The notes beneath the pieces are model-generated. The model had not been told where the DNA came from and did not search any database. It saw nothing but the letters and a program-made list of their open reading frames with translations. DNA of 64,000 nucleotides from Picochlorum sp. 'celeri' (Eukaryota > Chlorophyta > Trebouxiophyceae), in assembly GCA_010909725.1 (NCBI GenBank), contig JAACMV010000021.1, positions 413,497-477,496 of the forward strand, read 5' to 3'. Of the stretch, positions 9,522 through 20,931 are shown piece by piece (the stretch's first letter is position 1; each line of letters starts with the position of its first letter). Position numbers and translations under genes: made by a program.

Positions 9522-12225
9522 ATGATGAATAGGCAGCAGCCTCCGCCATCAGTGGTGGTGAGAATGAGGATTGAAGATGTTCTGACAGAAGAGGTAGGGC
9601 AAATATGCGTTGCTATTGGATTGTCAGACGGACCCTCGTGAGGATCGATGTACTTATTTTGTGCAGGTTGTGGCGGATATGAGGGATCAATATCTTAATG
9701 TTGAGAAGCTCATCATGATGCTTCAGCAATTTCCATTGACTCCGGAGGGTGGTGGTGATGCGAATGGAGGCAGCAATGTTGTTTTGAACACTCTCCAGCG
9801 AGTTGCACACTGCCAAGATTCAAAAATTCCTTTTGAAGATATTTATTCGCATAGTGTTGTCATTAGTCAGTTCATTGAAGATATTGTGCGGGTGAATAGG
9901 ACAGTGCAGCAGAGAGTGGAGTTTGAATGGTCTAGATCTGTCCAGGCAGCACTGCAGCTGCATGGCGCTCTAGACAAGACTGAGCAGAGTGATGACGTGA
10001 ATGGAAGCCGTCAGACAATCAAAAGCATCAGATCATGCTTGGATTCAATTAGCCAGGCAGTGGAGTCTACAGATACCTTTACAAGGCATAATGTTGTCCT
10101 AGGAGACTATGTTGCACGCTGTTTGGACGGTCAGCATGACCAATGTACAACATCACGAGCTGAATATATTGCTGCTGTAGAGTCCATTGTGAAGCATGGG
10201 ACTGGTATCGAGTCGCTTCTCATGGCTCTCTCTGATATGTACCAGGCTGTGAGAGTGTTGGAGACACACGGCAGGAATGCCAAGGAGGCTCTCCATACAA
10301 TGACAAATACCACTTGGAAAGCCCCAAACACATTCACACGCGTGACGAAAAAGTTTTGGATACTTCCTCGGAACGTTACAAGGTTTAAATTGCACGTGAT
10401 GAGGCATCTTCCAATACTTGTGTATGGAGAGCGCTCGAAGATTATGGATGTTCCAGTTGAACGGCTTCAGGACACAAGACCGGATCCATCCATCAAAGAC
10501 TTTGGGAGCATAGCATCGGTGTATCTGGATAGCGTACCTGCTCTTGAACATTATCATGATCGATTGCACCGACGTGACAAGGCCTCTGTGATTCGACTCC
10601 GCTGGTATGGGGATAGGGATCCTGATAACGGTGATGAGACTATTTTTGTGGAAAGAAAGGTCCATCGAAATGCATATACAGGACTTACGAGTTCGAAAGA
10701 AAGAGGTAGTATTCCACAGAGACATGTCGGCGATTTACTCAGAGGGCAGTACCACAACAAAGAGGCAAAGGATGCAGTCTTTCTGTCGAGTGCTGCAACT
10801 GAGATAGCTGAGCAGGGACAAGAGCCTCTCATGAGAACTTCGTATCAGCGCACTGCTTTTCAAAACTCAACAGAAAATACAGTGAGAATTTCATTGGACA
10901 CTGGTTTGTGTATGTCGAAAGAATACCCCACAGCAAACTCCGTCCACTGGTGCAGAGATGGGGCATATTCTGACCAGAGGAGCGATGTGGAGGAGTTTTC
11001 GTACGGGGTTGTCGAGATTAAACTGCAGTCAAAGCCACCACAATGGGTCGTTGATCTTGTTAAAACTGGAATGCTACTGATTGTTCCCAAGTTTTCAAAG
11101 TTTTTGCATGGGACAGCAAGCCTCTACCAGGAATATGCAGAGAATGTCCCATACTGGTTTTTGCCCGATCCTGAGGACAAAACACGCCTCACAACGGCAA
11201 ATTGGGATGAAATGGCAGATAAAGAAGATGTATTTGCCAAGCATGCTGCAGAATGGCTATTCCCTGTGGGATTTGGAGAACCAGTAGAGGAGGAAAAGCA
11301 TCTCAAGCTGGCATTTTTCAATCCCAAGCGTGTCTTTGGGGCCAAATCCTCAGCACAACACAAGACAAGACAAGAAAGACAGCAGATACAGATAGAAGAA
11401 GCATTGGGTGAAATCAATGACGAGTCGGGGAATCGCACATGGTGTGATACAGAACTAGTCACAAATCACCAAGAATTATTGGTCCAGCAAGTCCAAGATG
11501 ACAAACTGATTTCTCCGCATCAAGATATTGACAGTAATCCAAGGCGCTCCTGGCCAATCTATCAGACTCTAACCGACAATGAGGAAGCAAGCACATCCAG
11601 TGATCAAACAACAAGCAATGGTTTTAGTTCTGACAGCGCCCATAGAAAACCATATGCCAGAGAATTGAAGAATGTATGCCACGATGTCGAAGCATGCGTA
11701 GACACACAAAGAACTACAAATCAGGTCATATCCAAGAAATCAAATGATGAATCATATGCCATCAAGCAATATACCATGGCATCCTCGGAGCAACCAGCAC
11801 AGAATCAAGAAAACCATGTCAAGAGAACATCCTCACTTGTGCGTACTCGTGTAGAACCAAAGACCTTCTTCGCCAATGAAAGAACGTTTCTTCAGTGGAT
11901 AAACATCTCTGTATTAGTCATGTTTCTGGCTTTATCCCTACTGAGTGGAAGCAGCTTGGCTCCAGGCTTGGGCTCATCCTTGACCAATTCATGCAACTCG
12001 GATGATTCCAAATGCCTGGCTGGAAAAATGTCAGGAGCAATTATAGCCCCCGTGGCATTATGCTTTATGGCATATGCTCTATTCATGTATAAGAAGAGAA
12101 CAATTCAGATATTGCGAAGAGAAACTGTCAGATATGATGACCAGAGAGGTCCAGTGATATTGGTTGTCATTCTTCTCCTTGCGATGACCATATCATACAT
12201 CTTGACAATGATTTATATATTCTAA
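9522..12225 (+). CDS. VTC4: SPX-VTC polyphosphate polymerase (VTC4-like) with membrane anchor
   Basis: Two exons, 9522-9593 and 9667-12225, with a 73-nt intron; about 876 aa. The exon junction restores an SPX-like start (RIEDVLTEE joined to VVADMRDQYLNVEKL), the inositol-polyphosphate sensor domain. A VTC triphosphate-tunnel domain follows from about residue 250: FTRVTKKFWILPRNV, IRLRWYG, FVERKVHR, LRGQY and VEIKLQSKPPQWV...KFSKFLHG. The Arg and Lys residues that line the tunnel are visible. About 200 residues of polar linker lead to EPKTFFANERTFLQW and three C-terminal membrane helices (DUF202 type). By family, the protein makes polyphosphate from ATP and translocates it into acidocalcisomes or vacuoles. 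The linker is longer than in yeast Vtc4. Confidence 0.9.
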
Positions 12226-12263
12226 ACACAACCATGAACAAGTAACTTTTATAAAATATAAAT

Positions 12264-13420
12264 CTACCAACGTCCATGCATGTCATTCTTCGTTTCTTTT
12301 CTCTTCTTCAGAAGCACCACCGCACAAGACGCCACAACAAGCCCCAAGACACCCACAATCACCCCTCCTCTGCATCTCATGCCTGAACTCTTGTTGTTAT
12401 TTTCATGACGAGAAGCATTCCTTGAATGAACATGAATAACAAAATCACCACCTCTTCGGTTTACAGAACCCGAACGAGGGGTCTTCCTTGACTCGGTATC
12501 ATGATCATGAACCTCAGACCTGTCTTCATCCGTGACCACATCTGAAGTATGCCTATCCACAATCTTTGGCAGAGGAGACGGCGCCTGTGAATCATCCCCA
12601 CTCATCATCACAGCATGAATAACCTTTGTATGAGCAGGCTTTCTCTTATTGGGACTCAAGATGGACGTCAACACGTCCGGCGACCCCCCTTCAGCTTGAC
12701 CTTCCAGGTGATGCACCACCCTCTCCTTTTCAAATTCCTTGGCCAAATTCATCGCCTCCGTAATCCCATCCTCCTGCTTCCTCACCCCAAACACCCGTTC
12801 AGACTCTGCAAACTTTGGAACAAAACGTCCCACGTAGGCAGGAAGCTCCCCTGTCGCACTTTTGTCGTGCAATGCGTTTGAAACATCCCACAAACATGTC
12901 CCAATCTTCACACCAGCCCGCTGTTGCTCTACATCTGTGAGCGTTATCCGAGAATCTTCCTGAATTTCCAACCGATCACAAAGCTCTACAAACTTTTCAA
13001 AATCATTCAGCATCGCCCGATACGGCCTCTCACCCAAATTCTGCGGCGGACAGGTATACTGTTGCTTGCCTGGACTCGGAGACCCAGTCGTTCGCTCCCG
13101 CTCATCCAGTATGTGATGAATCGCATCTGAAATCCTTCCCCTGAACGCACATATGTAATTTTTTAATGGTAAATACAGCCGCAAATACATCCATACGAGT
13201 AAGCAATAAGAAATTCAACGCACAACAACCAACAATTCGCAAACAATTCTTCCAGAGTCCTGTCCTCGTCTATATGAGTTTTCAGCAATCCTTGTATCCA
13301 TATCGGAGTTCTACGTCGAACAACGTCTTCTAGAGAGGGGGAAGGACCAGTATTCTGCTTGTGCAAGAGGACGCTCGTTGATGGAGTCGAATTCAAATCA
13401 TTTTCTGAATCCCAGCGCAT
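12264..13420 (-). CDS. Calponin-homology-like protein with C-terminal tail anchor
   Basis: Two exons, 13224-13420 and 12264-13140, with an 83-nt intron (GTGCGT...CAG); about 357 aa. Around the junction the sequence resembles a calponin homology domain: WIQGLLKTHIDEDRTLEELF, then FEKFVELCDRLEI and LTDVEQQRAGVKIGTCLWDV, the pattern of the last CH helices. A long polar, probably disordered region follows. The last 35 residues are one hydrophobic helix (VIVGVLGLVVASCAVVLL) and a basic tail (KKRKETKND), the layout of a tail-anchored ER or outer-organelle membrane protein. This could tether actin or microtubules to a membrane. The CH assignment rests on pattern, not alignment. The start is the first in-frame ATG. 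Confidence 0.6.
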
Positions 13421-13642
13421 TGTCAGCAACAATCCTTACGTCAATTAAAAAGATATATGCATTTAAATATTTGAATCACATTCATTGTACGTATTGGATG
13501 CTTGATTCGCTGTTGATATCGCGATGATTATTTTTTTTGACTGCCAAATTTTGAAAAGGAAACCAGTCATTGCAATGGCATTGCCATATGGCATTGAGAT
13601 GGCCAGAGCAAAGCATCATGTATTCAACCCATTATAATAGTA

Positions 13643-15701
13643 TTACCAGATGATGATGGGATCTTTGCTGGGCAGTCCTCTGTCCTGGCAGGCAAAAGCT
13701 GTGTTGAACATAGGGGTATTTGTCATGACGCCATCAACCCTGAATCTGGCAGGGGAGTGCGGGTCTAGTTCTACCAATAGTTTCGCAAATTCTGGGCGAA
13801 TGAGCTGTTCCCATATTCTTCCATATGCCACCAAAACACGTTGGACACCCGTGAATCCATCCTCACCCACAGAGTTGGCCTCTTCCTCTGGTGTTGCCTT
13901 GAGGTATGCTTGCAAGGCCACGGCAACGCCTCCGAGGTCGGCAATATTTTCACCCAAGGTCAAGTTGCCATTGACAAAGACTCCTGGCAAAATCTCATAC
14001 GCCGAGTATTGCTCTACCAACCTGGAGGTCAACGCATCAAAACGAGCTTTATCCTCAGCCGTCCACCAATTCTCCAGATTCCCTGTTGGTCCATAATTGG
14101 AACCTGTATTGTCAAATCCGTGCGTGATTTCGTGACCAATCACAGCTCCAATAGCACCGAAATTCATGGCATCATCAGCACACAGATCAAATAATGGTGG
14201 TTGGAGGATTCCTGCTGGGAACATGATGCTGTTCTCTACCGGGGAGTAAAATGCATTGACTATTTGGACAGGCAGATCCCACTTCTCTCTATCCACCGGC
14301 TTGGAAAACTTTTCAATCTGTTTGCTTTTCTGAAATTCTAACAGTGCAATATAATTGCTGAGCAAATTGTCAGCCGTGATTGTGACGCCGCTCATGTCCT
14401 CCCACTCATCAGGATATCCAACCTTGACAATGATGGCGTTCAGTTTCTCGAGCGCCTTCTCTTTGGTCGCATCGCTCATCCAACTCACGTCTCGGATTCG
14501 ATCTCGATATGAATCGAGCAACTCTTGAACAAGGCTCTCCATGTACGCCTTGCTTTCCGCTGGGAAAAATTGTTCCACATATATTTGCCCCACTGGATCT
14601 GGAAGACTCTCGCTAACAAATTCTGCAGCCCGTGTAGTGAGGGGTTTCCTTTCGGTTAGGCCTTCCAAAACACGGCCAAAAAAGTCAAATATTTCATCAG
14701 ACAACTCCTCGGATAGGTAACTTGACAATTGATGTACAATCTGCCATTTTGAAAATTCTTTCCAACTGGCAAGGTCAGTGTTGCTTACCAGGTTGCTCAG
14801 ATTCGCCAGGAACTCTGGACCCACAAGCACTACATTAGTTACGTTGAATCCCGAGTTTTTCAGATAGGCAGTCACGGGCACAGAGGGAGCAAGGGCTTGC
14901 AAGGCGTCAAGGGTTGTTTCCTTGGCCTCCAACTGAGCTTTTGGTATTTCCACAGGAGTTAGGTGAATTTCAGCCAGACTCTTTTCCAACTGAAAAATGG
15001 ATTCCGCATCCCAGTTCTGACCAACTAGGGTAGAGATAGATTCGATAAGGCCCACGTATTTGTCCTGGATGCTGCTTGTCTCAGAGTCATTCTTCAGGTA
15101 GTATGCTTGTGGCATAGCAAGGCTTGATTGACTTATCCATAGTGCATTCATGGATGAGTTAGTGGGATCTGGAGCAACGTCAATATCGATGGGTCCAGCG
15201 GATATTATATGTCTTCCGAACGATTCAAATAGATCTTCCGTGCTTTTAATTGCATCAATCTCTGCAAATATGGGCTCCAAGTCCTGTGCACCACGTTTGT
15301 TGCGACTCTCCACATCAACGTAGCTAAATAGAGGTCCCATATCAATTGCCCGTTGCTTCCTTTCCTCTCGCGATCCGAGTGGGCACTTTGCATGATGGCC
15401 TTCAGTTGTGCTTCCACTCGCTTGTCCACAATATTGAATGCCCCCCAACGACTTTCTGTCGCAGGAATGGAGTTATTTGTCATCCATCCACCTCCTGCAT
15501 ACTCCCAAAACTCAAAGCATGGATCGGCAGTGGTATTTAGGTTGGATAATGGGAAAATGACTTGGTGGGTGGGCACACTCCTGAAACGGATTCGGATTCG
15601 CTCTCAGCAGCCCTCGCCTCTGTCTGCAAAATCTTCCGCCTCACCTGATCCAGAGGTCCCGCACAGGCTCCTGTGGCAGCATGAGAACGTGCTCGAGTCA
15701 T
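13643..15701 (-). CDS. M13-family (neprilysin-like) zinc metallopeptidase, apparent frame breaks
   Basis: Encodes an M13 peptidase of about 685 aa. N-terminal landmark PLSNLNTTADPCFEFWEYAGGGW; the zinc and catalytic motif IGHEITHGFD (HExxH); the third ligand motif GENIADLGG (ExxxD); and the usual end in Cys and a terminal Trp. The family cleaves peptides, usually at the cell surface or in the secretory lumen. The frame breaks near 15326-15328, where one base seems missing from an A-run between DLY and SYVDVESRN. A second shift is likely near 15575-15585 to connect the ATG at 15701. I see no obvious strong signal peptide, so location is open. A CACGTG lies upstream at 15984-15989. Confidence 0.87.
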
Positions 15702-16125
15702 GAAACAATTCCAATAGCGATGATCCGAAATCTAATGTGTATTGAAAAAAGATTGTATCTGGATAAACCACTATCCGAATTCCGCGTACGCACCGTAGAG
15801 AACGCTCAAGTTTACTATCACTACCCAGACAGTATCTTCCACGCATCCTGTACTACACATTTCGGTGTTTGAAAGTAATTTAACTCCAGAGATTGCGATG
15901 ACCAAGAATATAACAGGAAAATAACTTTCTTTTTCTCTGCCAATTTCTCCCGTGGGGTTCGATAAAATAATATCCAATGCGTACACGTGCACGCATTTGC
16001 AACAACGCGCCCTCATCGCACTGATTACGTGATGGCCCTTTTTTCGAAAGTATGACAGTGATGGAGACGCTGTGCTGTATACGTCTACAAGCAGTATTAA
16101 TATGATAGCCTATTACTAGTAACAA
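15702..16125. other. Intergenic, M13 peptidase upstream region
   Basis: Separates two minus-strand genes and should hold the M13 peptidase promoter and the bZIP 3' UTR. One G-box core CACGTG sits at 15984-15989 within an imperfect palindrome. Nothing else was recognised. Confidence 0.5.
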
Positions 16126-17039
16126 TTATAATGGCATTGTACGCGTCCTGCGTAGAGCACCATGGGGGTCTGCAGGGGCTTTTGCAAGTTTGATAATCTT
16201 CTCCCGCAGCTCTTTATTCACATCCCTGAGTGTCTTCACCTTCACTTCCAGCTCATGCGTGTACTCCAACCGTTTCGCTCTCGAGCGCGCAGCACTCTCT
16301 CTATTCCTCATCTGCATCGTGCGAATCATCGTTAATAATAATGGATGTACATGCACTCCAGAAATGATCAGTCCAGTACACAAACAACATACCGCTCGTT
16401 CGTCAGACTTGACAGACCTCCTCCTCCGAGGACCATTTGTCTGTATGCCTTCTTTACTCTGATTTTTCAGCGCCAACAGTAATTTTGAGATGATGACAGT
16501 CCAGTTGGGATCGGCACCATCTCAGAGCCTGATGCATGGGCAGACATTTTCCTCCGAACAGACTCTTCTTGTTTCTCCTTCCTCTTCCTCTGTCTCTCTG
16601 CTCGATTCATGGCGGCCATCTCCTTTTCTTCATCAATTCGATCATGTAAAGGCGCCAATTGAATGTTCAACACAGACCCTTGGATCACATGCTGACTAGC
16701 ATTGGCAGCCATTGGTGGATAGCACTGTTGTGGCACTACCCCTGCGTGACTCGGTCCAGAGGCATTCAAACCTCTCGACCACAGATCAAGACACTGAGCA
16801 ACATTCAGCGTACTCGTCTCCTGCCCTTGAATCACTGGGCCAATGACCTCTGCCAAACGGACATCCCTCAGTCCTGGCGCAAGACTGGACCCTTCCACAA
16901 CGCCAGGTGGAAGCTCTGCCTCCAAATTCTCAATACCCTCTGCTAATTGCCCCAACTGTATATCTGAGAGATGATCATGTTGTACTGTTTCTGTTGCTGG
17001 TGAACGCAGCAGCGCATCCCAGTCAACATTTTGCTGCAT
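16126..17039 (-). CDS. bZIP transcription factor, group A (ABF/AREB)-like basic region
   Basis: Starts at ATG 17039. The N-terminal two thirds are poorly conserved, with a charged stretch around AERQRKRKEKQEESVRRK. One base appears missing at the T4 run 16483-16486: before it the frame ends GLSSSQ, and after it continues as LLLALKNQSKEG. Intron 16312-16392 (GTATGT...CAG) then joins DERA to MRNRESAARSRAKRLEYTHE, a typical bZIP basic region with the N-x7-R DNA contacts. The leucine zipper (LEVKVKTLRDVNKELREKI) is short, as in plant ABF/ABI5 proteins. Targets are probably ACGT-core elements such as G-boxes or ABREs. Nuclear location is inferred. The DNA-binding class is certain; the subgroup is tentative. 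Confidence 0.82.
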
Positions 17040-17367
17040 TTTGATTTTTCTACTCGAAGACACAATGCAGCGTTTTTCTTGGCAGCGAACTCTATAGTCT
17101 GAATGATTTTCTTTGTATATGCTCTGCTCGCTCGTATTCCAAGGAAGCGAATCAACGTCAAAGACAAGAACGAGTGTTTTCAAACAGTTTTCCTTCCGTT
17201 CCAAACGAGCGTGGAAATTACATATCCGTCAACCCTGACAGCTTTTTCTTTGCGTATTCGTAAATATTACATATGGATCAGTTCAAATTGATCAGTTTTT
17301 GGTAGGTTTCACTCGTGAGTCGACGCGGGTCGATGTATCCAAGAAACGTCATGCCTCGGTGTGTCTG
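17040..17367. other. Intergenic, bZIP upstream region
   Basis: Lies between the bZIP start and the end of the U2AF65-like gene, both on the minus strand. An in-frame extension upstream of the bZIP ATG lacks another ATG and is probably 5' UTR. No other element was recognised. Confidence 0.5.
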
Positions 17368-18780
17368 TTACGCTTCCTTTTGGGATGCGTCGTCATCGCC
17401 CCCGTCAGTTTTGGGACGAGCACTGGCAATGGCATCCAAGAACGGCCGTGCCAACATGGTTGATACGCGAAGGACTCGGCCATCAAAGTGACGCCCATCA
17501 ATCACAGATGCTGCTTGTGCAGCACCATCTGCATCCAAAAACTGCACCAATGCTTTGCCAACATACGTCGAAGGATGGTTGGCATCTCCTACTCGAGGTA
17601 TGACAACTCTCAGTACTGTTCCGTGTTTCTCTAGTTCTGTTTTCAAGTCTTCCAGGATTTCAGCATACACTGCGTCATCCTGTAGAATGTCATCAGTTGT
17701 CACACCCTCAATACAAATGAATGAAGATGGCTCCTTGTCAATATTCTCACCAGCAGCAATTCTCTCAGCTTGACTGTCGGCTTGGAATGTAGCAAGAGCA
17801 TTTGCAGCCGTCTCTGCAGCATTTTGTGCCTTCTCTGGGTCAACATAGCCAGTTGGCCTTCCAATTGTTAAATGAGCGCCCATGAGGGAGATTTGCCCAG
17901 AGAGCTCCAAGCATGCGCTCGCCATATCCGCAGACAATAATTCCATAAAGCAGAATTTCTGCTCTGGAGCGAGTGTAATGCTGATAACAGGATCGACAGT
18001 GCCATTCTGACACTTGTCAGGAAACGCTGCAGTCAATGTTGCTCTGAAGAGCTCCCGAAGCATGGGCTCCGTCACCACCCCTGGAACAATACCTCCGATA
18101 TATACTTCTCTCTGTGTCCTGCTAGCAGCCTTCACGGCAGATACTGCCTGCTGCTGCAGCACCAGTTGTCGAGCTCGAAGTTGCTGCTCCTGCATCTTCC
18201 GCGCCACTGCAAGATGGAACACACACAATGTCAGCCTGACACCAAAACCATGATCACACAGAAAAAGACACAACTCTTATAATCACGTACTCTCTGCAGG
18301 ATCCACAGCACCTGCCGCTGCGCTCCTCAAAGCAGCAAAAGGATCTTCGACAACAGCCATTTTTGCCTCATCATTCACTCGCCTCCTATGCTCTCTACTA
18401 TATGGCCTGCGCCGCTCATCCTCTGAACCGGAAGAATAATAATACCTGTCTCGAGATCTCCGACGATATCTATCTCTACTCGATCGCCTGTACCGCTTCT
18501 CCCTCGATCGAGACCTACGATGCCGACGACTTGATCTATATCTGTCCTCTCGAGAGGGGCTGCGACTGCTCCTTCGTCGGGATGAATACCGTCCAGCGTG
18601 CCTATCCCTCGAGGAGGACCGATGCCGCCCCTCACGGCTCTTGGAATCTTCTCCATCATATGTAGGAGAATCTCTCCTCCGTCTATAGTACCCACGGTCT
18701 ACATACTTGGTATCATGACGATCAACACTATCAATGCGAGAAGAATCACGACCTTGCGCGGCTTCATCTCGTTCAGCCAT
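17368..18780 (-). CDS. U2AF2: U2AF65-like splicing factor with RS domain but only two RRMs
   Basis: Two exons, 18291-18780 and 17368-18206, with an 84-nt intron (GTACGT...CAG) joined through a split ATG codon; 442 aa. Residues about 30-135 form a dense Arg/Ser domain. One RRM follows (EVYIGGIVPGVVTEPML ... FCFMELLSADMASAC), and a C-terminal U2AF-homology motif RRM (FICIEGVTTDDIL ... GKALVQFLDADGAAQA ... FDGRVLRVSTML). U2AF large subunits bind the polypyrimidine tract with RRM1 and RRM2 and contact SF1 with RRM3. Here only about 50 residues separate the two RRMs, so the canonical RRM2 is absent. I also see no Trp-containing U2AF35-binding motif. An RS-rich relative of U2AF65 is the alternative. 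Confidence 0.85.
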
Positions 18781-19053
18781 GATTTTTATTTATTTTTATA
18801 TGAGGATACAAGTACCTTATCAATAGGTTGATGGCGTGTCGAAGAGGAAGGAGCAAAGGATGTGGAAGAAATCTGAATATACACTCCGTACGACTTGACA
18901 GGGACAGAATATTCTTTATTACTCTCCAAAAGAAACCAAAAACAAATTAATATACTGCTACCGCTGCTGACAGGCGACGATATTTGTTGAGATGTGTGTT
19001 ACAACAACAAGACTCTGTTAGTCTCATCTAGAATGCATGCATGGTAGAACTGC

Positions 19054-20931
19054 TCATCGTCTGTTGACGGATGTGGCGGCGAGTCGAGAGGTGGCTGTTG
19101 GAGGAGCAATGACAGAGACAGGTGTTTTGATATCTCCACACGGCTGTGGTGTCACATGTGGTTTGTTGCTGCGTGCTGGAGGTGGGGTTTTGAGTTGGAT
19201 GCTTGTGAGTTGTTTGTTGAGCCAGACAATCATCTTCTCATTGTTCTGGGCCTTTTGCACTGACTCTTTCTCTTGTTTTTGGGCCAGCTCGAGTTTCTTT
19301 TCCACAGTCTCTGCAATCGCAAAGAAATCATCATCATCATTATCATCATCATTACACTAGTAGTATGCGTGTGAATTGCGCTCAATACCGTACCTAACTG
19401 CTGTTCTAGCTTTTTATTATTCTGCTGCAAATCAGTAACTCGCTCTTGGGCGGATTTAAGTGCTTCCTCCTGCGTGTGCATGAGGTCTTCTCGCTGGTGG
19501 GACCGTGCCTGGATGTCATGCAGCTCTTGGGTTGCATGAGCTGCATCTCGAGAGAGCTGTGCAATCTTCTCCTCCAGTGCCTTGATCTTCTCTGCTCTCT
19601 CTTGTGATTGTTTCTCATGTGTCTTGGACATTCGTTTCCAATCGTCGACCCTTGCATCCGCCATATCACTGGCACACTTGTATCCCTCGCAAAGTTCCTT
19701 CAGCCTGGATATTTCCCTCGAGCTTTGCGATGTAATCTCCTCAGCAGATACACTATTCCTTTTGTACGACTCTATTGTATCGTTGAGGCGCTTTGTCTGC
19801 TCTCGTAACGATTCCATGTCCTGCTCTTTGGACGAGAGTTCTTTGTGCAGGCTGAGATTGGTACTCTCGAGATCATGCAACTTGTTCTTCAAAAGCTCGC
19901 ATTGGTCATTTGCATTCGATACCTGAGACTTGAGCATATCGCATTGTATCTTCAGACTGGATGTTTCAGTGGAATATTGATTCGTATCGGCGGATCGCTG
20001 GTGATGTACTGCTGTTAGTTGCTCTCGTACAGCATCTCCATCTCGTCTCAGGGTCTCAATCGTTGATAGCAGGGTTTCATTCTCTTCCATGATCTCACGA
20101 AGTCTAAATAATAGAAAAGAGTTCATCCCTGCGTCCGAATTCGCTTGTAATGAGAGAGTCAAGTGGGCCAACTCCCTGAATGCGTTGCACTCGAGGAACT
20201 CAAGCTTGCACTGCCCATGCCCTGCAATGTGAAGGACGATACGGAATTTCTGTCTACTCTCTGTCTGAGACGCTGCTTGATTGGTGGTGCCACGGTCGAG
20301 AGTCTGGTATGGAACCGACTGGAGACCCTGACGACTACAGTCGGTCCAAGCGTATGCTTGTTCAAAAAGACACACCACATTCTGCAAGAATTGCTGATAT
20401 TCGACAAGAAGTTTCTCTTCCCTTCGGATGCGCTCAAATGACCGTCCATCCAATTCAGCAGAAAAGAGTTTGGCACCACCCTCGCCATGCAGACTAGTAC
20501 CTGATATGGTGTCATCCTCACTCTGTTGATACATGTACAATCTCATGGACTGCAGGGATACAGTGTGGTGAATACTCGAAACAGTCAACGGCATGGTGTA
20601 GTCAATATCGGACGCTGTCGATGCTCGGTCAACAGATGCATGCCTCATGTTGACCAAAATATCCATACACTATGTGTTTGTTTCGCACCTCAAAACGGCC
20701 CGCCGCGTCTCGTTTTCCCATGAGCCTGACCTCAAAATATGATTTCGTTCGATCAGTATCTCGTCGAATGATTTCAACGGGCATTCGCTTCCAAAACACT
20801 GTATCTGCGCTGCTGCCCTTGGCAGGTGCTGTGCTGGCTGGTGAGCGCAGGTCACACAAGGGTGTGTTGGTCCTACTGCGTGCGTCACACCACCCCCCAT
20901 CGGCACTACTATACATGTAGTGACAAGACAT
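19054..20931 (-). CDS. SAS6: SAS-6 centriole cartwheel protein, one apparent frame break
   Basis: The N-terminal exon starts at ATG 20931. A one-base shift near 20655-20665 leads into the main frame, which ends at intron 19311-19393 (GTACGG...CAG), followed by a last exon 19054-19310. The head domain shows VFWKRMPVEI, MRLYMYQQSEDD, EEKLLVEYQQFLQ, and FLECNAFRELAHLTLSLQ, all SAS-6 features. A coiled coil of about 250 residues follows, then NEKMIVWLNKQL, a diagnostic motif near the C-terminus. SAS-6 homodimers build the ninefold cartwheel of new centrioles and basal bodies. Its presence says the organism makes flagella or centrioles at some stage. The tail after the motif is Pro-rich and short. 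Confidence 0.88.

Noticed and set aside
1736..17039. SnRK2-like kinase and ABF-like bZIP as a linked ABA-signalling cluster
   Set aside because: They are separated by many unrelated genes; linkage by chance is the simplest reading.
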